NCBI GenBank assembly: GCA_030826265.1 | Contig: JAPJOH010000043.1 | Location: forward strand, 248 to 9,836 | From: Collinsella aerofaciens | GTDB taxonomy: Bacteria; Actinomycetota; Coriobacteriia; Coriobacteriales; Coriobacteriaceae | Direction of reading: 5' to 3' | DNA: 9,589 nt | Part shown: in pieces, positions 1-5,786 of the stretch | How the letters are laid out: the number at the start of each line of letters is the position of its first letter | How positions within the stretch are numbered: the first letter of the stretch is position 1 | Notes under the pieces: generated by a model | Told to the model about the DNA's origin: nothing | Database searches by the model: none | Seen by the model: only the letters and a program-made list of their open reading frames with translations | Position numbers and translations under genes: made by a program

Positions 1-601
1 GGTAGTCGGCGTAGTCCTCCACGCAGTGGGCGTCCGAGGCAATGTAATCCACCAGGTCGTTCTCCAGCAGCTTGAGCGCCGCTCGCTTGCTGTTGCTGCG
101 GAACCCGCCTGCGGCGAAGTTCCCCGACAACTGCAGCAAGCAACCCAGATCCTTCATCTCCTCGGCAATGCCGATGTCGTTCTGCACGGGCCGGTAGCGC
201 TCCGGATGCGCGATGATGGGCTGGATGCCCTGCCCTTGGAGGTTGTAGATGATGCGCTGCCAATTCGGCGGCAGGCTGGCCACGCCGAACTCCAGCAGCA
301 GGAGGTTGGTGCCCTCGAAGCAGAGGTGCGACGCGTTGTCGATGCCGAAGCTTATCAGGTTCTCCCAGTACACCTCGAAGCCCAACGTCATCTGAAAGCC
401 CTGCGAATGCGCGAACCGGCTAAGCACGTCGAAGTGGTCGACGATGCGCTGGTAGTCGAAGCGCGAGCCCCGGCAGTGGGGCGTGCAGACGATGTTGTCG
501 ATGCCCGACTTGCGGGCGGCGTTGAGCATGGCCTGCGACTCGGCGAAATCGTTCGACCCGTCATCGACGTCGAACAGGATATGGCAATGGAGGTCGAACA
601 T
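1..601 (-). CDS. CpsB-type PHP tyrosine-protein phosphatase (partial)
   Basis: Manganese-dependent PHP-family phosphatase that would dephosphorylate the neighbouring CpsD-type tyrosine kinase and so adjust polysaccharide output; cytoplasmic. The first 200 residues are visible; the C-terminus lies beyond the left edge (family members are usually about 240-260 residues). The N-terminus reads MFDLHCHILFDVDDGS, with the metal-binding HxH at residues 5-7 and the D-x-D-D-G stretch typical of CpsB/YwqE. Further metal-ligand motifs are TPH (40-42), AHPERY (131-136) and SDAH (189-192), in the expected order. The ATG at 599-601 is chosen because it begins exactly at the conserved N-terminal motif; a GGAG lies about 13 nt upstream. 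It is the last visible gene of the minus-strand operon, 25 bp after the kinase. Function is well supported by motifs; the substrate is inferred from the family and position. Confidence 0.92.
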   Translation of the reverse strand, partial: MFDLHCHILFDVDDGSNDFAESQAMLNAARKSGIDNIVCTPHCRGSRFDYQRIVDHFDVLSRFAHSQGFQMTLGFEVYWENLISFGIDNASHLCFEGTNLLLLEFGVASLPPNWQRIIYNLQGQGIQPIIAHPERYRPVQNDIGIAEEMKDLGCLLQLSGNFAAGGFRSNSKRAALKLLENDLVDYIASDAHCVEDYADY

Positions 602-626
602 GGCGAGATGCGCTCCAGCTTCCGGC

Positions 627-1553
627 TTACGAGCGCGTCCGGTTCTTGTGGCGCGGCGTCTTGCCTCCCGGCGTCATGGCCTTGAACGCGTTGGGCGCGT
701 AGGGATTGCCTCCCGCCACGGCCCCCTGCACGTCTGCCATGCCCGGGCGCGGCTGCGCTGCCGAACGTCCCGAGGACGCGCGCCGGGGCGAGGTGTGCCC
801 CTCCTGCTCCCAGGCCACCGGGTTGTTCAGGTCGGAAGGCATGGCGGCCGGCTCAAGGTCCTCCTTGTTCACGCGCTTGCCGTCCTGCGTGTAGTAGGCG
901 TAGTAGTAGCTGCTCTCGTCATCGGTGCAGAACGTCATGACGGTGCCCAGGATGCGGGCATCGGCCACACGGAGCTGCTGGGCGCACTTCGCCACGAGGG
1001 AGCGCTTCGTCTGGTTCTGGCGGATGACCAGCAGCGTGCCGTCCACCAGGCTGCTCAAGATGGCGGCATCCACGAACAGCGACACGGGGGGCGTGTCGAA
1101 GATCACGTAGTCGAACGAGTCGCGCAGCTTGTCCACCAGCGACGCGAAGCGCTTCGTGCTCAGGATGTCCGCGGGGCTCGGGATGTTCGGCTCGGCGTCG
1201 AGGAAGTACAGGTTCGGGATGTGCGTCGGCAGGATGGCATCGTTGAGCGAGGCCGAGCCCGAGAGGGCGGCGTACAGGCCGCTTGTCGGGTGGATATCGA
1301 GCAGCTTGCCCAGGGAGCGGCGGCGCATGTCGGTCTCCACGATGAGCACCTTCTTGCCCGCCGTGGCGATGGCGTTCGCAAGGTTCGTGGACACGATGGT
1401 CTTGCCCTCGTTCTGCTCCGAGGAGGTGACCACGATGGTCTTCACCTTCTCGTCTACCGAGGCGAAGCGGATGTTCGCCAGAAGCGTCTTCGACGCGTTG
1501 GAAAACTGCGGATGCTCGAAGCGCGCGAGGATCTTCTTGCTCTTCTTGGCCAT
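627..1553 (-). CDS. CpsD-type cytoplasmic BY-kinase (bacterial tyrosine kinase)
   Basis: P-loop tyrosine autokinase that works with the CpsC-like membrane protein encoded just upstream. In this family, phosphorylation of a tyrosine cluster controls polysaccharide polymerisation and export. Of 308 residues, Walker A is at 43-52 (TSSEQNEGKT, K51), Walker A' at 69-78 (VLIVETDMRR, D75) and Walker B around 149-155 (YVIFDTPP, D153). The tyrosine cluster SSYYYAYY lies at 214-221. Two oddities: Walker A has Q-N where most relatives have P-G, and the tyrosine cluster is followed by an 87-residue Pro/Ser/Gly/Arg-rich basic tail rather than sitting at the C-terminus. ATG at 1553 is preceded by AAGGGG at good spacing, inside the end of the preceding gene; the 1-bp gap to that gene suggests translational coupling. 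Kinase identity is firm; the role of the tail is unknown. Confidence 0.93.
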   Translation of the reverse strand: MAKKSKKILARFEHPQFSNASKTLLANIRFASVDEKVKTIVVTSSEQNEGKTIVSTNLANAIATAGKKVLIVETDMRRRSLGKLLDIHPTSGLYAALSGSASLNDAILPTHIPNLYFLDAEPNIPSPADILSTKRFASLVDKLRDSFDYVIFDTPPVSLFVDAAILSSLVDGTLLVIRQNQTKRSLVAKCAQQLRVADARILGTVMTFCTDDESSYYYAYYTQDGKRVNKEDLEPAAMPSDLNNPVAWEQEGHTSPRRASSGRSAAQPRPGMADVQGAVAGGNPYAPNAFKAMTPGGKTPRHKNRTRS

Positions 1554-1554
1554 G

Positions 1555-2217
1555 TTAGTTCCCCTTACCCTTCAGCGCGGGCATGCGGCCCAGGACGGGC
1601 AGCCCCAGAAGCTCCTCGGCTTCCTCGGGGCTCTTCACGGTGGTATCGATGAGGTCGAGCAGCACGATAAGGGCCACGGCGAAGAACAGGCCTGCCAAGA
1701 AGGCGACGGCGGTGTACATGATGCGGTTCGGGCCCGAGGGGGCGTTGGGAACCTGGGCGGCGTCGACGATGTTGACGGCCTTGAGCTCCATGACCTCCAC
1801 GGCGGTGTCGGCCGTCTGCTTGGCCAGCTCGTTGGCAATCTGCGCCACGGCCTCGGGCTTCTTGCCCGTGACGCTCAACGTGATCACGCGGTTCGTGGTG
1901 GCCGAGGTCACCTTGATGTCGTAGCCCTTGAGCGTGCTCATGCCCAGCGACTGGGCGGTGGCGTCGATCACGCGGTTCGACTGGGCCATGACGGCGATGT
2001 CGTTCGCCAGCTGCTGGCTGGCCGTGGTATCGCTGCTCGTGATGTTCGAGCTCTGCTCGTCGGTTTTGTTGAGCACGTAGAGCGATACGTCGGACGTGTA
2101 GTCGTTCGACATGAATCCCCAGCAGTAAATGGCGGTGGCTCCCGCGAAAACGAGCGGGAACACGACGACCAGGTACCACTTCTTCCGAAGCAGGTGGAGC
2201 AGTTCTAGCAAGGTCAC
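1555..2217 (-). CDS. CpsC/Wzz-type polysaccharide chain-length and kinase-activator protein
   Basis: Membrane adaptor of the polysaccharide co-polymerase family. In Gram-positives it is the separate activating half of the tyrosine kinase, whose catalytic half is the next gene. The 220-residue protein has a cytoplasmic N-terminus (MTLLELLHLLRKKW), TM1 at about 15-33, an extracellular Wzz domain with a helical middle, a proline-containing stretch (AQVPNAPSGPN, about 154-164) just before TM2 at about 167-189, and a short cytoplasmic tail (DTTVKSPEEAEELLGLPVLG) that in this family contacts and activates the kinase. The start is a GTG at 2215-2217, fixed by AAGGAG about 9 nt upstream and by the typical N-terminus. 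The gene follows the LCP gene after 48 bp. Length and topology are normal for CpsC. Confidence 0.92.
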   Translation of the reverse strand: MTLLELLHLLRKKWYLVVVFPLVFAGATAIYCWGFMSNDYTSDVSLYVLNKTDEQSSNITSSDTTASQQLANDIAVMAQSNRVIDATAQSLGMSTLKGYDIKVTSATTNRVITLSVTGKKPEAVAQIANELAKQTADTAVEVMELKAVNIVDAAQVPNAPSGPNRIMYTAVAFLAGLFFAVALIVLLDLIDTTVKSPEEAEELLGLPVLGRMPALKGKGN

Positions 2218-2254
2218 GGGTTATCTCTCCTTATAAGCCCAGGTATCGCGTTTC

Positions 2255-2277
2255 CAGGTCGAATGCTAGTCGACCTG
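2255..2277 (-). other. 8-bp perfect inverted repeat spanning the LCP stop codon
   Basis: CAGGTCGA (2255-2262) and TCGACCTG (2270-2277) flank a 7-nt loop that contains the stop codon of the LCP gene. In minus-strand RNA this would form an 8-bp hairpin at the LCP/CpsC junction. No T-run follows it, so it is not an ordinary intrinsic terminator. It could be a processing or stability element, or coincidence. Confidence 0.45.
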
Positions 2278-3471
2278 ACGGTAGTACACGTCCAAAACCG
2301 TCTCGTAGACGGCATTCTTGTCGAGGTAGTACTCGGCGTATTTCTCGCCCTGCTGCATCTCGCCCGGGAGCGTGGTCACGTTGAGGCTCGTGATGCCGCT
2401 CGAGAGCACCGAGGTGGCCAGGTAGCTGAACTCGCTGACGCCCAGGTTGGTGATAGAATACCCGTTCGCCGTGTTGAACAGGTCCAGCAGCGTGCCCACG
2501 TTGCCCTGCGCCATGCTGAGCGCCTGGGCGGCGAAAGCCTTGATGTACTGCACCTGGCGTGCCTGGCGGTCGAGCGAGGACGTGAGCACCGACGTGTCGC
2601 GCCATTGCACGTAGCGCAGCGCGTTGTTGCCGAACAGCACGGTGTCCTGCCCCTCCACGATGCCCGTGTTGGGGATGCTCTGCAGCGGCGTGAGCGCCAC
2701 GCCGCCTATGGCGTCGTTCAGCGGGCCGACGCCGCTCAAGTCGAGTGCGAAGTAGTAGGAGATGGGCATGTTGTACAGTACGCGCGAGGCCACGGTGGTG
2801 GTGTACTGGCAGCTGGTTTCCCTGCCGTCGCCGTAGCTGTACGCCAGGCACAGCTGCATCTTGTCAAGGCCGATGAACGCGCTGCCCACGAATTCGCCCA
2901 CTTCCACCATGCTGTCGCGGGGAAGGCCGATGGCGGTGGCCTCGCCGGTTTTCGTATCGAGCGCCATCACCATGACGGCGTCTGCTTGGCCGGCCTTCTC
3001 GCCCACCTCGGCGGGTGCCGTGCGGTCGAAGCCGATGATGCAGATGGAGACCATGTTCTCGTTCAGCGCATAGGTGTGGCCGTTGTATTTGACGGTCTTG
3101 CCCTCGTCGTAGGCTACGGCGTTTTCGGCGGTTTGGATGTCCTCGGCTTGGGAGGCCTCGTGGATGGCGCCTTCGCCGGCTTTGATGGTGCTCATGACGC
3201 CCCAGGCCGTGCCGCCGCCCACCAGGGCCACCACGACCAGTACGACAAGCGCGACGCGAATGCGTTTCTTGCGTTTCGAGTGGCTTCGCTTGCGCTTGCG
3301 GATCAGCACTTCCTGGTTCTGGGAGGCCGCCTGCTGGGCAAAGAACTCGGACGAGTCGGCTCGCCCTTCCGTTGGCTGACCCGCCGTCTGCTGGGGAGCC
3401 TGGGTGGAGGGGGATCCGCTTCGAGGCGCACGCGAGGGCGGCGTCGGTCGGTTAGTAGGTCGGTTGGTCAT
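2266..3471 (-). CDS. LCP (LytR-CpsA-Psr) family glycopolymer ligase
   Basis: LCP enzymes sit in the cytoplasmic membrane with the catalytic domain outside and transfer lipid-linked glycopolymers to peptidoglycan or, in some actinobacteria, to protein. This 401-residue protein has a long disordered Pro/Gln/Ser-rich cytoplasmic N-terminus (1-55), a basic stretch RKRKRSHSKRKKR (58-70), one TM at about 72-93, and an extracellular LCP domain from about 140. LCP landmarks are IIGFDR (145-150), LPRDS (183-187), KMQLCLAY (204-211), DAIGGVAL (253-260), ALRYVQWRD (284-292) and DRQARQ (301-306). Two positions usually arginine appear to be Gln (GQAD near 161-164 and YVQWR at 287-291). ATG at 3471 has CTGGAG about 9 nt upstream. 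Its start overlaps the sortase gene end by 20 bp, implying coupled translation. It is probably the enzyme attaching the polysaccharide of this locus. Confidence 0.9.
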   Translation of the reverse strand: MTNRPTNRPTPPSRAPRSGSPSTQAPQQTAGQPTEGRADSSEFFAQQAASQNQEVLIRKRKRSHSKRKKRIRVALVVLVVVALVGGGTAWGVMSTIKAGEGAIHEASQAEDIQTAENAVAYDEGKTVKYNGHTYALNENMVSICIIGFDRTAPAEVGEKAGQADAVMVMALDTKTGEATAIGLPRDSMVEVGEFVGSAFIGLDKMQLCLAYSYGDGRETSCQYTTTVASRVLYNMPISYYFALDLSGVGPLNDAIGGVALTPLQSIPNTGIVEGQDTVLFGNNALRYVQWRDTSVLTSSLDRQARQVQYIKAFAAQALSMAQGNVGTLLDLFNTANGYSITNLGVSEFSYLATSVLSSGITSLNVTTLPGEMQQGEKYAEYYLDKNAVYETVLDVYYRQVD

Positions 3472-4309
3472 CTATTAAAACTCCAGTAACGATGTAGCGG
3501 CTGGTTGTGTGGTTGGTGTCGCTCATGCAGGTGCTCAACTGCACTATTTTATCATCAATTGACAGTTCCGTGTCGCTTCGGGTGTTAACCAGCAGAGAAT
3601 CCGGATGCATGACGAAGTTGAAGTATTCCTGGCGCACCGTCGGATCGGAGAGGTTGTAGGAGTTCAGGATATGGCGGTCGTCGTACAGGTAGGCCGAGAC
3701 AACGCGGTAGGTGAGCGCATGCCCCGGCGTGTAGATATACAGCGTGTCATGCTCGTTGAAGAAGTCCTCGTTCTCGAAGTAGTGCAGGGTGGAGAACATG
3801 GTGCCGTTCTGCAGGTTGTGGCCGTAGAGCACCGTCACGGGGTCGCTGAAATCGGTGTTGTTGGCCATCTCGGTGTAGATGGCTCCCTCGATGGCGTAGT
3901 CGCCGTCTTTGTTATGGTCGAGGTAGAGGAAGTCGTTCGTGGCGCTCTGCAGCACAGGGAGGTTCACATCGGTGCCGGGAACGTGGATCCACGCGTAGAT
4001 ATCGGGGTTCTCCTGCTTCAGCGACGTGAAGTCGATGGGGTTTTCCACCCGGTTGTCGGCGGTATCCTGTGCGGGTTGCTCCACCACCGGTTCCGGCGTG
4101 TTCTTCATCTCCTCGGCCACGCGGTCGAGCTCGGCTTGCTGCCAGATCAGATAGCCGCACCCGGCGGCGACGCCGCACAGGAGAAAGGCGAGGAGCACCG
4201 CGAGGATGATAATGGAGCGCTTCTTCTTCCTCGCCTCGAGGGGGCTGGCGGCCTTCGCGTGCTTGGGCTGGAGGTCGTCGCTTCGTTGTTCCAAAGGCGC
4301 TTTCGGCAT
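3452..4309 (-). CDS. Class B sortase (cysteine transpeptidase)
   Basis: Membrane-bound transpeptidase that cleaves a C-terminal sorting motif and joins the protein to the cell envelope. Numbered from the ATG at 4309 (285 residues): one TM at about 32-55, a short linker, then the catalytic domain. It has the class B pattern NPDIYAWIHVPGTDVNLPV near 101-119, YGHNL with catalytic H164, LSTC with catalytic C261, and a downstream arginine (R271) in the final strand. An in-frame TTG at 4351 would add 14 residues, but neither start has a good Shine-Dalgarno and a 15-bp palindrome covers the TTG, so the ATG is preferred. The gene overlaps the LCP gene by 20 bp. The small SPQTG-bearing protein encoded just upstream is the obvious candidate substrate. 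Family assignment is strong; the substrate is inferred. Confidence 0.92.
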   Translation of the reverse strand: MPKAPLEQRSDDLQPKHAKAASPLEARKKKRSIIILAVLLAFLLCGVAAGCGYLIWQQAELDRVAEEMKNTPEPVVEQPAQDTADNRVENPIDFTSLKQENPDIYAWIHVPGTDVNLPVLQSATNDFLYLDHNKDGDYAIEGAIYTEMANNTDFSDPVTVLYGHNLQNGTMFSTLHYFENEDFFNEHDTLYIYTPGHALTYRVVSAYLYDDRHILNSYNLSDPTVRQEYFNFVMHPDSLLVNTRSDTELSIDDKIVQLSTCMSDTNHTTSRYIVTGVLIDDQPTY

Positions 4310-4345
4310 AGGAAGGACCGCTCGCTTTCGTAAAGGTGTTTCGTA

Positions 4346-4360
4346 CCTCAAGTGTTGAGG
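4346..4360. promoter_or_regulatory. 15-bp palindrome upstream of the sortase gene
   Basis: CCTCAA (4346-4351), GTG, TTGAGG (4355-4360) is a perfect 6+6 inverted repeat about 37 bp before the preferred sortase start. The same half-sites occur as CCTCAA at 5391-5396 and TTGAGG at 5459-5464 around the predicted plus-strand promoter. A repressor or activator site is possible. The hexamers also occur inside genes (for example TTGAGG at 2381-2386), so this is tentative. Confidence 0.35.
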
Positions 4361-4390
4361 CTATGGTAGCAAACCGTTTGCCCATAGAAG

Positions 4391-4418
4391 AAGAGACCTG
4401 TTGTAAAACAGGTCTCTT
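4391..4418 (-). terminator. Probable intrinsic terminator of the SPQTG surface-protein gene
   Basis: AAGAGACCTGTT (4391-4402) and AACAGGTCTCTT (4407-4418) form a perfect 12-bp stem with a 4-nt loop, 36 bp past the surface-protein stop codon. On the minus strand the stem is followed by CTTCTATGGG, a poor U-tract, so termination may be incomplete and allow some read-through into the sortase operon. No plus-strand gene ends here. Confidence 0.75.
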
Positions 4419-4454
4419 CGATACAAGTTCTATATAAGACTTGCGGTGTGCTTG

Positions 4455-5012
4455 CTACTCGGTGACCTTCTTGCGCAGGGCCACGAAGACAGCGCCGGCG
4501 GCGATGGCCGTCACGACGGTGGCGCCGGCAACGGTGCCGAGGTCAACGCCGGTCTGCGGGGAGGTGGAACCCGTGTTGGCGTTAGCTGTCGAACCCGCAG
4601 CGCCGATGGCGATGGAGAAGATGGACAGTTTGTCAACATGGTTTGCGATGGTGCCATCAGCGGCAACCGTGCCCGTCAAAGTCTCGGTCGTACCGTCCGT
4701 ATGCTGCACGTAAACCGTGTAAGCGTAACCGGCGTACTTGGCGCCAACGTTGAACGTAAGGTCGACGTTGGTGGCGTCGCCCTTAACTTCGAAAGAAGCA
4801 ACGATATCGGTGCCGGCAGGAACGTTGCTGGCCTTCGCGGAGGTAGAAGCCACGCTCTCGATAGTGCCAGAACCAGCCTTGACGACAGCGCTCACACCAT
4901 TGTCGCCCGTGGCGGTGCCATTGTTGCTCGGGCTCGGGGCTGCCCATGCAAGCGTCGGAAGCGCAAGCATGAGAGCTGCAGCACAAGCAATCGCTACAAT
5001 CCTCTTCTTCAT
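4455..5012 (-). CDS. Small secreted cell-wall-anchored protein with SPQTG sorting signal
   Basis: A 185-residue precursor. Residues 1-24 are a typical Sec signal peptide (MKKRIVAIACAAALMLALP, likely cleaved after AWA). The mature part begins with a Ser/Asn/Gly/Thr-rich segment, followed by a small beta-rich domain (about 70-135; FNVGAKYAGYAYTVYVQH and TETLTGTVAADGTI, ending KLSIFSIAIG) like repeats in Gram-positive surface proteins. It ends in a complete sorting signal: SPQTG at 151-155, a hydrophobic segment at about 158-179 and the basic tail RKKVTE. SPxTG-type motifs suit class B sortases such as that of Clostridioides difficile, and a class B sortase is encoded next. ATG at 5012 is chosen over an in-frame GTG at 5042 because GAAGGA lies close upstream and the signal peptide begins there. 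It has its own promoter and terminator. The molecular role is unknown; a scaffold or acceptor for the polysaccharide is one idea. Confidence 0.88.
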   Translation of the reverse strand: MKKRIVAIACAAALMLALPTLAWAAPSPSNNGTATGDNGVSAVVKAGSGTIESVASTSAKASNVPAGTDIVASFEVKGDATNVDLTFNVGAKYAGYAYTVYVQHTDGTTETLTGTVAADGTIANHVDKLSIFSIAIGAAGSTANANTGSTSPQTGVDLGTVAGATVVTAIAAGAVFVALRKKVTE

Positions 5013-5074
5013 TAAATCCTTCTTTCCTTGGGTGCTCTTCACGTAAACACAGTTTTACAGCCTTACTCCACTGA

Positions 5075-5104
5075 ATGATAGCGGCCGTTCGACGCGTTTG
5101 TCAA
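5075..5104 (-). promoter_or_regulatory. Sigma-A/sigma-70-type promoter of the SPQTG protein gene
   Basis: On the minus strand a perfect -35 TTGACA (plus-strand 5099-5104) is followed by 18 nt and the -10 TATCAT (5075-5080), which differs from consensus at one base. Transcription would start near 5067, giving a 5' leader of about 55 nt before the ATG at 5012. It is the best promoter match seen in the window, consistent with an abundant surface protein. Confidence 0.8.
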
Positions 5105-5400
5105 TGAGAAATCGATCTTTTGCCTCGTAAACGTTGTAATTCCTCTTTAGCGGGGTGTTATTCGTGTTGTGCATCAAAAGGATTCGGCAATGGTTGCGGG
5201 CAGCTTGCCGGCGGTGATGGCGGGCAAGGGGGAGAGGAGGCTTGCAGGCTCTCCATATGACAACCACATAAGACAGGTTCGTACAACCGTTCTGAAATTG
5301 TTGGTTAATGAAAGCAAAAAAAGGGGGCTTAACCGAGAAAAACGACTCTTAGAAAAAGAATCTCCACATTTGGCGTTGCTAAACTGTAAACCTCAACCTA
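5105..5400. other. Intergenic region between divergent transcription units
   Basis: No convincing gene is seen. Reading frames here lack Shine-Dalgarno sequences and family-like features, and one overlaps the surface-protein promoter. Two small adjacent inverted repeats are present: CTTGCC/GGCAAG (5204-5209 and 5223-5228) and GGAGAG/CTCTCC (5231-5236 and 5249-5254), neither followed by a T-run. From about 5280 the sequence turns A-rich, as upstream of a promoter. Confidence 0.6.
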
Positions 5401-5413
5401 TCATTTATAATGA
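5401..5413 (+). promoter_or_regulatory. Probable -10 box of the loaP/sugar-transferase operon, within a palindrome
   Basis: A perfect TATAAT lies at 5406-5411 in an A/T-rich stretch at the start of the long non-coding region before loaP. The -35 region 16-18 nt upstream is poor (for example ACTGTA), so an activator may be needed or the true promoter may differ. The -10 is embedded in a 13-bp palindrome, TCATT-TAT-AATGA (5401-5413), which could bind a regulator. A start near 5418 would give a leader of about 370 nt. Confidence 0.4.
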
Positions 5414-5495
5414 CAACCGCCAGTTTTATCAGGGAATACATAATCTTTTGCTGTGCATTTGAGGTTGTATCCCCATGGCGGCTGGTAAAAGGCCG

Positions 5496-5537
5496 GTTTT
5501 GGAATCTGCGTTCTCGTAAGGGCGTGCGTTCCAAAAC
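5496..5537 (+). promoter_or_regulatory. Long leader hairpin, candidate LoaP-responsive RNA element
   Basis: Two 19-nt arms (5496-5514 and 5519-5537) around a CGTA loop pair at 18 of 19 positions counting G-U pairs, with a single C-C mismatch. The outer nine pairs are GTTTTGGAA/TTCCAAAAC. No T-run follows, so it is not a terminator. It sits in the presumed 5' leader about 250 nt before loaP. LoaP proteins are known to bind a hairpin in the leader of the operon they control; linking this hairpin to LoaP is an inference from position and structure. Confidence 0.55.
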
Positions 5538-5628
5538 GACGAAGCGAATCCGCGGAAAACATAATGGGCTGCGCGAGGGCAAGCTGATCGTGCGGGTCCC
5601 TCCGCTTCTTTCGAGTCGTTTCGGTCGT

Positions 5629-5643
5629 GGTGGTTGAACCGCC
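5629..5643 (+). other. Second short leader hairpin
   Basis: GGTGG and CCGCC (5629-5633 and 5639-5643) pair, with one G-U, around TTGAA in the presumed leader RNA. It is short and may be incidental; no T-run follows. Confidence 0.3.
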
Positions 5644-5786
5644 GGGCATATCTTACAAGCGAGGGATCGTCGCTGGGTGCGCGTCTCGTTGCGAGTAGGA
5701 GGATGAATAACGTTGTCGTTTCGCATCGCCTTTCGGCGCATGGCGAAGCCTTACCTTTGTAGAGGCCCTTCGGCAGGAGGCTGGCT

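Noticed and set aside
483..1652. Long plus-strand open frame of 389 codons opposite the kinase.
   Set aside because: It is the antisense shadow of a G+C-rich real gene (CpsD-like kinase), with a His/Arg/Val-rich composition and no domain.
4310..4351. TTG at 4351 as the sortase start.
   Set aside because: No Shine-Dalgarno, it lies inside a palindrome, and the 14 added residues are not needed for the fold; kept only as an alternative.
5055..5267. A 70-residue minus-strand frame upstream of the surface protein.
   Set aside because: It covers the strong TTGACA/TATCAT promoter, has no family-like features and no clear ribosome binding site.
5169..5462. A 97-residue plus-strand frame in the intergenic region starting at a GTG.
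   Set aside because: No Shine-Dalgarno, no recognisable domain, and it runs across the predicted -10 box and leader.
5479..5500. CGGC/GCCG stem followed by GTTTT, a possible leader terminator.
   Set aside because: Only a 4-bp stem with a short T-run, and the Ts belong to the much stronger 42-nt hairpin.
5703..5762. A 19-codon frame (ATG 5703 to TAG 5760-5762) right after an AGGAGG, in frame with loaP; possible leader peptide.
   Set aside because: The AGGAGG touches the ATG with no spacing, which is not a workable ribosome site, and the peptide shows no attenuator-like codon run.
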